A stretch of DNA of 64,000 bases from Bacillota bacterium. GTDB taxonomy: Bacteria; Bacillota; UBA4882; UBA8346. Below are positions 58,855 through 64,000 of this stretch, in pieces. Location of the stretch: the NCBI GenBank assembly GCA_023392595.1, contig JAEVYU010000034.1, positions 62,001-126,000 of the forward strand, written 5' to 3'. The notes beneath the pieces are model-generated. The model was not told the origin of the DNA. It did no database searches and saw only the letters and a program-made list of their open reading frames with translations. Within the stretch, counting starts at the first letter, position 1; each line of letters starts with the position of its first letter. The position numbers and the translations under genes were made by a program.

Positions 58855-60855
58855 TCATTCGACCTTGTAGAGATTTTCAATATCCAATATTAAAGCGACC
58901 GTACCGTCACCAAGTATTGAAGCTCCCGATACATAATCCAATTCACTAAACTCGCTTCCGAGAGGTTTGATGACAATTTCACGGCGATCAACCACATTCC
59001 GCACCGGAAGGGCCTTGAGCTTTTGCTCAACTTCCACTAAAACTACCAACTCCGCCGTCTTATCATACTCTACCGCAACTTGAGTCCCACCAAACAATTT
59101 AGTCCAGGGGATCAGAGGAATAATTTCATCTTTGATACGAATCATGACTTTGTTTCCGCTGATATTAACCCATTGACCTTCTTCCGGTTTAAGGATTTGT
59201 TTGATATAGAGTGTTGGGATAATATAGCGCACTCCTAAGATATCGATAATCGTTCCATTAATTACCGCTAAGTTAATCGGTATTTTTAACGTAAAGGTAC
59301 AGCCCTGACCGGGTCTGTTATTAACCTCTACTTTTCCCCCTATTTTGGCGACTTCGGTTTTTACCACATCAAGACCAACCCCGCGTCCGGAAATATCCGT
59401 TATCTTTTCCGCAGTCGAAAACCCGGGTAAAAAAACAACATTGATGATTTCGTCACTGGTATATATTTTTTCGGGGTCCAGCATCTTCTTCTCAATTGCT
59501 TTTTGATAAATCCGCTCGGTATCCAATCCCCGGCCATCATCGCTAATTTCTATATAAACATTGCCGCGTTTACTATAAGCCGATATTTTAACCAAACCCT
59601 GAATTGATTTCCCCTTGGCAGGCCTGTCCGCCTCATCTTCTATACCATGAGATATCGAATTTTTTACCAAATGGACCAGGGGATCCAATATCCGTTCAGC
59701 CACACCGCGGTCAATTTCCGTTTCTTCTCCTGTCATTTCGATATTTACATTTTTTTCTAATTCGGCAATCGTATCCCGACCGATACGGTTTATCTTCTGA
59801 AAGGTTGATTTCAAAGAGACCATTCGTAAAGACATCGAAATATTCTGAACATCTTTGGAGATTTTCTCCATTCTCAAAAGATTCGTAACCAAAGAGTCAT
59901 TGGTTCCAAAGCGCTTTACGGCATCTTGTTCAATTTGGGATTGAATGATGACTAATTCACCGATTAAATCGACTAAATTATCAATTTTCAACGCCGACAC
60001 TCTTGTATATCCGCCACTGGCATTCAATAAATTGGCGGCTTTTTCTTGAATTCTCAGTGATTGAAGGACGTCTGCGGCCTCGGCTTTTTTTTCTTTTACC
60101 GCCAATTGTCCTAATTTTAGTTCAGGATGATCTTCTTGCTTTTCTAACAATTCCGCGACGGCTTTAGGATCAAGTCCCTGTCCGACCATTATTTCGCCAA
60201 TTTTATCTACCTTGATAGCTTGAATTTCTTCAGCCGGTGTCGTATTTACAGGAGAAGCCTGGGAATAAATCATTCCTTTATTAAGGAGTTCCAAATGATG
60301 TTCGACAGTCTGCAAAAAACCCGGATCTTCGTTGAGGGTAAGGTCATCACAAATCCTTTTTAATAAGTCCGAAGAAGCTAGCACCATATCGACAAAGCTC
60401 TTGCTGACTTTTAAATCACCCTTACGGCATTTATCCAACTCTGTTTCGGTTTGATGAGCTATTTTCCGTACGAGGTCTTGATTGACAAATCCGGCCAAAC
60501 CCTTCACTGTATGAAAAGAACGAAATAAGCTGTTGACTAACTCCAAATTTTCGGGATCGGTTTCTAACGCCAAAACACTCATTTCAATGTTTTCAATATG
60601 TTCTCTTGTTTCAACTAAGAAATCATTTAAAAACTCGGGATCAACTTCCAGAGCTTCTTTTTTCTCAGGGATTGTCGCGGTTTCCCCTTTAAGTGGCGCT
60701 GTTTCTATATTGACGTTTTTAGTTTCTTCTTTTTGTGAGGGATCCGGATCTTCCATAATTATTTTAGCGATTATTTCATTGACCTCATTATTTTGAGAGG
60801 AATCGGCTTTTTCGCTTCCGCTTTGATTATGAATTTTGTCTTTTGACTTTCCCAA
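58855..60855 (-). CDS. cheA: Chemotaxis histidine kinase CheA
   Basis: About 666 residues from TTG 60855, which has AAGGTGGTG at good distance. A disordered acidic N-terminus (about 60 residues) is followed by the HPt domain with the phosphorylated His in LFRSFHTVKGLAGFV. A linker (about 210-270) carries two degenerate helical repeats (KIGEIMVGQGLDPKAVAELL, then KLGQLAVKEKKAEAADVLQ), instead of a recognisable CheY-binding P2 domain. P3 dimerisation, the ATPase domain (HLVKNSISHGIED, ISDDGRGLD, ISGRGVGLDVVK) and a C-terminal CheW-like domain complete it. The sequence shows an active kinase; the missing P2 and unusual repeats are notable. Confidence 0.96.
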   Translation of the reverse strand: MGKSKDKIHNQSGSEKADSSQNNEVNEIIAKIIMEDPDPSQKEETKNVNIETAPLKGETATIPEKKEALEVDPEFLNDFLVETREHIENIEMSVLALETDPENLELVNSLFRSFHTVKGLAGFVNQDLVRKIAHQTETELDKCRKGDLKVSKSFVDMVLASSDLLKRICDDLTLNEDPGFLQTVEHHLELLNKGMIYSQASPVNTTPAEEIQAIKVDKIGEIMVGQGLDPKAVAELLEKQEDHPELKLGQLAVKEKKAEAADVLQSLRIQEKAANLLNASGGYTRVSALKIDNLVDLIGELVIIQSQIEQDAVKRFGTNDSLVTNLLRMEKISKDVQNISMSLRMVSLKSTFQKINRIGRDTIAELEKNVNIEMTGEETEIDRGVAERILDPLVHLVKNSISHGIEDEADRPAKGKSIQGLVKISAYSKRGNVYIEISDDGRGLDTERIYQKAIEKKMLDPEKIYTSDEIINVVFLPGFSTAEKITDISGRGVGLDVVKTEVAKIGGKVEVNNRPGQGCTFTLKIPINLAVINGTIIDILGVRYIIPTLYIKQILKPEEGQWVNISGNKVMIRIKDEIIPLIPWTKLFGGTQVAVEYDKTAELVVLVEVEQKLKALPVRNVVDRREIVIKPLGSEFSELDYVSGASILGDGTVALILDIENLYKVE

Positions 60856-60881
60856 AATAAACACCACCTTAATTATATTGC

Positions 60882-61340
60882 TTATGTACCTTGTTCGAGG
60901 CAATAAGCAATTGACAGCATTTCACTCTCACCATTGAGTTGAAAGAATAGTTTTGTAGTCCGATTACGACTTATCATTAACAAAACATTTTCCCCGGAAA
61001 TAAATATCGGAGGTGAGATGGCAATGGAGTGTATTGCTTTAAACTTACTCATTGCCACATTTACGGCCAGGGTAGTAATTTCACCAATAGCTGTTTTAAT
61101 CTCATCATCGATAACAGAAACATCAGTACCTTGCAAAGTTGAGGCTATTTTTAAAGTTTGCATATTACTAAAGCTGAAAACGATATTTCCTTGCAGGGTA
61201 TGGGAGAAACTATTTAAAACGTTGACCTGATTACCGGAGGTTAGTAAATTCTCCTCCACTGAATACTGATATTGCGGCTTTATTTTAAATATAGGCAATA
61301 CGTTGTTTACTGCATAAATCAATGAATCTTTTATATCCAC
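60882..61340 (-). CDS. CheX-like chemotaxis protein
   Basis: A 152-residue protein of the CheC/CheX/FliY superfamily. TLQGNIVFSFSNMQTLKIAS is the CheX central strand-helix, and the following helix has AIGEITTLAVNVAMSKF, where the phosphatase motif E-x-x-N would sit. Here the Asn is replaced by Thr/Leu, so CheY-P phosphatase activity is doubtful. It overlaps the open frame of cheA only upstream of the true cheA start. Second of two CheX-like genes between cheY and cheA. Confidence 0.75.
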   Translation of the reverse strand: MDIKDSLIYAVNNVLPIFKIKPQYQYSVEENLLTSGNQVNVLNSFSHTLQGNIVFSFSNMQTLKIASTLQGTDVSVIDDEIKTAIGEITTLAVNVAMSKFKAIHSIAISPPIFISGENVLLMISRNRTTKLFFQLNGESEMLSIAYCLEQGT

Positions 61341-61343
61341 AAA

Positions 61344-61811
61344 CTATACACCTTCAAACCCGATTTCGATACGAATGGGTCCATAATTTGAGTTATACGT
61401 CTGCATGGATGATTGTACCTGCGGAGTCGCAATACCGATATTTTCATCGGCAAATATCGCCGGTGGGGTTAGCCGAAGATTGCTTCCCTTATAAGTATTA
61501 TTCACTTGGGTTATGCTGCTCCCTGTTATCATATTGGTTAGTTCAGCCAGGTAAAAGCACAGATCCATCTCGTCGCCGGCCGGTTCTCCGTTAGCACATT
61601 CATACAACTTTCGGATTAACTTTTCTGCCATTGTAACATGAATTCGCCCTTTGTGAAGGCCAACGACTCCTACAACGGAAGAAAGCTTTTTTTCCTTGTC
61701 CCCGGAATTATCATTACAACTTTCAACCAGGACATCAGACATCTGTTCTACGTTCCTTTTTAAAGCGTCCTCAAAACACTTACAAAAAAATGTAAATTTA
61801 TCTTGTTCCAT
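61344..61811 (-). CDS. CheX-like chemotaxis protein with intact ExxN motif
   Basis: A 155-residue CheX-family protein. VVGVVGLHKGRIHVTMAEKL is the central strand-helix and AELTNMITGSSI carries the E-x-x-N-M-x-x-G phosphatase motif in complete form, so it may dephosphorylate CheY. It ends 3 bases before the next gene begins, within the cheY-cheX-cheX-cheA unit. In related organisms such proteins bind CheD, and two CheD genes lie downstream. Confidence 0.82.
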   Translation of the reverse strand: MEQDKFTFFCKCFEDALKRNVEQMSDVLVESCNDNSGDKEKKLSSVVGVVGLHKGRIHVTMAEKLIRKLYECANGEPAGDEMDLCFYLAELTNMITGSSITQVNNTYKGSNLRLTPPAIFADENIGIATPQVQSSMQTYNSNYGPIRIEIGFEGV

Positions 61812-61828
61812 TTCGGAAAACCTCTTTT

Positions 61829-62194
61829 CTATAAAATACTCCGGATGCTGCTTACCAGTTCTTCCGGTTTAAAGGGCTTTGTTAAAAATATTTTAATACC
61901 AATTCGTTTTGCTTTACTGGTTAAATCCTCATCGCCCATAGCACTCAACATAATAACTTTAGAAGCGGGATTTCTTTGGAATAAAGCTTCCGCGGTTTCA
62001 ATACCATCCATAATCGGCATGGTAACATCCAAAATAATCATGTCCGGCTTAAGAAGATCAATTTTTTCTAAACCTTCTTGCCCATTAAAGGCTTGATCCA
62101 CAACTTGAAAACCTTCGGGTTCCAAAGCGCGTTTAACAGCCTTATACACCATCGGGGAATCATCAATTACAAGTACTCTGCAAGCCTGCTCCAT
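61829..62194 (-). CDS. cheY: CheY-like response regulator
   Basis: A 121-residue receiver domain without output domain. VLVIDDSPMVYKAVKRAL gives the acidic pair, MIILDVTMPIMDG the phosphorylated Asp, VIMLSAMGDE the conserved Ser/Thr and FLTKPFKPEEL the Lys. The ATG at 62194 is seven bases from AAGGAGG. First gene of the chemotaxis operon, so it is the expected output protein of CheA acting on the flagellar switch. Confidence 0.94.
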   Translation of the reverse strand: MEQACRVLVIDDSPMVYKAVKRALEPEGFQVVDQAFNGQEGLEKIDLLKPDMIILDVTMPIMDGIETAEALFQRNPASKVIMLSAMGDEDLTSKAKRIGIKIFLTKPFKPEELVSSIRSIL

Positions 62195-62197
62195 CAA

Positions 62198-62857
62198 ACT
62201 TCCTCCTTAAACTGATTCTCATTTTTATCATTTAAAATATTATTAATTACATTTTTGTTTTATAAATAAATGTTATTTTTTATGGATTATAACAAAAACC
62301 TATAAATTATATTTTATCCCTGAAATTAATGGAAAGAAAATGCCTCATCCGAACCCGATTGGGCAATAAAGTCCTTCGGTCCCATACCTACTTGTTATTT
62401 CGGCTTGTGCTCCATTTTCCTTTAGTTAAATTTCCCTAGCTACCGAGAATATTTTATCATAATACAAAATCAATCATATATAATCGGAGAATTTTTAACA
62501 CAAAGTATAATATAACATATTTATCCAAAAATGTTTGTAAAAGTATTGATTTAATTTTTTACAAAACCCAATATATTAAAAAATCTCTATCGATAAGATT
62601 ATCCTACAAATAGGATTGCACATGGGATTTAAAAAAACGAAATCAAAGTGTCATATATAAGTAAAATACTCCCAGTGATTCATTTATGTGAGGGCTTTTC
62701 ATATTTTAGCGAATTAAAAACGCCCCTTGGAGACACCCTCTTACCGGATTGCCAAAGGAACTCATGAAAAAACCCCTAACTATTCCATGGCTCTCAGTAA
62801 AATAGACTGTTGGCCATCAAATAATAAGGGGATTTAGGTTCATTCCATTTGCATAAC
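62198..62857. other. Long AT-rich spacer between cheY and purE with a structured segment
   Basis: About 660 bases without a gene. A TATAAT lies on the minus strand near 62290 toward cheY. The segment 62349-62379 folds strongly on the minus strand: CCGAA pairs with TTCGG around CCC-AATC-GGG. I could not match it to a riboswitch class. The remainder (62580-62857) is AT-rich with no feature I can support. Confidence 0.45.
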
Positions 62858-63373
62858 CTATTTTTTCTGTTCCAAGTATTGTTTATAACCGATCTCTTCT
62901 AATAACACCGCTTTATCGTTGACTTCCTTGGCCAACTTTTTCTTATACTCGATCATTTTATGACGTAAGGAAGAATCAACCACACTTAAGATCTGAACTG
63001 CCAAAATACCGGCATTTTTGGCCCCATTGATACTGACGGTGGCCACCGGAATACCTCCGGGCATTTGAACGATGGAGTATAGCGAATCTACCCCATCTAA
63101 AGTGTTTGTCTTGATAGGAATTCCAATAACCGGTAATGGAGTCATTGCCGCCAAAACTCCCGGCAAGTGCGCAGCCCCACCGGCTCCTGCTACAATAACC
63201 TCCAACCCGCGTTCGGCAGCAGTCGATGCATATTCGATAGCGCGTTTGGGTGAACGGTGTGCAGATATAATCGTCATTTCATAATCGACGCCGAATTCTT
63301 CCAGGACCTCGGCTGCCATCTTCATAATTGTTAAATCCGAATCACTACCCATAACGATTCCAACGAAAGGCAT
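62858..63373 (-). CDS. purE: N5-carboxyaminoimidazole ribonucleotide mutase
   Basis: Converts N5-CAIR to CAIR, a purine step not covered by the purB-purD operon. About 171 residues from the ATG at 63373 after a GGGGTG site. VGIVMGSDSDLTIMKMAAE, TIISAHRSPKRAIEYA (class I SAHR motif), VIVAGAGGAAHLPGVLAA and VATVSINGAKNAGILAVQI are all present. A purK partner is expected for a class I enzyme but is not seen here. It lies downstream of pyrE in the same direction. Confidence 0.96.
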   Translation of the reverse strand: MPFVGIVMGSDSDLTIMKMAAEVLEEFGVDYEMTIISAHRSPKRAIEYASTAAERGLEVIVAGAGGAAHLPGVLAAMTPLPVIGIPIKTNTLDGVDSLYSIVQMPGGIPVATVSINGAKNAGILAVQILSVVDSSLRHKMIEYKKKLAKEVNDKAVLLEEIGYKQYLEQKK

Positions 63374-63502
63374 AAAATACACCCCGCATTTCATCGCGCA
63401 TACCGCGCGTAAAATTTAATTTAAAAAAACTTCTATCCAATTCTCAATTGAAACATTTCAAACTGCAAATTTCTAAATCCTATCTCCATAACAGAAACTT
63501 TT

Positions 63503-64000
63503 TTACTTCCGGCTCCCAGGTTTTACAATCGGAATTCCCTCTTTGCATAACGGACATTCATCGGGCTCATAGGTTTCGATCTCAATAGAAATCAAGGATT
63601 CTTTTTTTACACCAAAATGAACCTTTCCGCCACTTCGGTCAACCAGTACACCCACGCCACAGACATTCGCTCCCCGTTCCTTGACGGCTTCGATGACCTC
63701 ATACACTGAACCACCGGTTGTAATGACATCCTCAACCACTAAAACATTCTCATCTTCTTCAAGTTCAAAGCCGCGGCGAAAAACCATCTTACCGTCTTCC
63801 CGCTCGGTAAATAAAGCCCTCACTCCCAGGACTTTGGCGATTTCATAAGCAACAATGATCCCACCGATAGCCGGAGCAACCACTGCATGGATTTCCTGTC
63901 CTTTAAAACGGCGGGCCAAATCTTCGCACAATTTCTCGGTGAAATTAGGATATTGTAAAACTTGAGCGCACTGCATATATTTTCTGCTGTGTTTGCCGGA
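63503..64000 (-). CDS. pyrE: Orotate phosphoribosyltransferase (5' end outside window)
   Basis: Makes OMP from orotate and PRPP in pyrimidine synthesis. The frame continues off the right edge (SGKHSRKYMQCAQVLQYP reads through the last bases), so the N-terminus is missing. VAPAIGGIIVAYEIAK, FTEREDGKMVFRRGF and the PRPP motif VLVVEDVITTGGSVYE are clear. The C-terminus has a CPLCKEGIPIVKPG tail typical of the Clostridia/thermophile PyrE group. purE follows 129 bases downstream. Confidence 0.94.
   Translation of the reverse strand, partial: SGKHSRKYMQCAQVLQYPNFTEKLCEDLARRFKGQEIHAVVAPAIGGIIVAYEIAKVLGVRALFTEREDGKMVFRRGFELEEDENVLVVEDVITTGGSVYEVIEAVKERGANVCGVGVLVDRSGGKVHFGVKKESLISIEIETYEPDECPLCKEGIPIVKPGSRK

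Noticed and set aside
62341..62460. c-di-GMP riboswitch before cheY
   Set aside because: I could not find the conserved GEMM-I or GEMM-II blocks; reported only as an unassigned structured segment.

Overview
The window reads as a chromosome segment of a spore-forming, motile Bacillota (Firmicutes) bacterium of moderate G+C. The reasons are an SspH-type spore protein with a sigma-G-like promoter, Gram-positive style AGGAGG ribosome binding sites with many TTG/GTG starts, a ykkC-family riboswitch before the purine operon, and a CheD/CheX-type chemotaxis set. A Clostridia- or Limnochordia-like lineage is my guess; the sequence alone does not fix the genus. There are no tRNA or rRNA genes, CRISPR arrays, transposases or clear prophage.

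Layout. 1-12.2 kb is a nitrogen-assimilation block: a cut-off IclR regulator, NADP-type glutamate dehydrogenase (gdhA), an unusual PEP/pyruvate-binding-domain protein, a second IclR regulator and, divergently, glutamate synthase gltB-gltD. 12.2-20.4 kb holds a divergent ThyX-like protein next to dihydrofolate reductase, a flavodoxin-like reductase, an acetyltransferase, a DUF3793 protein, sspH, a cold-shock gene, a LysR/MFS divergent pair and the DNA-repair protein Ku. 20.6-28 kb carries a TPM-domain/LemA envelope operon, an HD-GYP phosphodiesterase and the recJ-rel-dtd operon.

28-35 kb is the accessory part. It has a lytic transglycosylase, a degenerate 21-bp tandem array of about 20 units that encodes broken heptapeptides, an XRE/epimerase divergent pair with a fragment of a second epimerase gene, AT-rich unknown membrane-protein genes with a homopolymer frameshift, and about 1 kb of repeats with no convincing gene.

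35-44 kb is a carbohydrate locus: deacetylase, acetyl-ester hydrolase, ABC importer (two permeases and a lipoprotein binding protein), a LacI regulator, and a second transcription unit with a uridine-kinase-like P-loop kinase and a sucrose-phosphorylase-family enzyme. Copies of one operator palindrome overlap the -35 boxes of both units, so they are probably one LacI regulon. Imported oligosaccharide would be de-esterified, phosphorolysed and the released acceptor phosphorylated.

44-51.9 kb is a purine operon (purB-purF-purM-purN-fabZ-like-purC-purD) behind a ykkC-family riboswitch, most likely of the PRPP-sensing class, and an intrinsic terminator. The embedded FabZ homologue lacks the catalytic histidine. 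52-62.2 kb is a chemotaxis region: two MCPs (one broken by an in-frame amber codon), two CheW, two tandem CheD, CheA, two CheX-like proteins and a CheY. purE and the start-truncated pyrE close the window.
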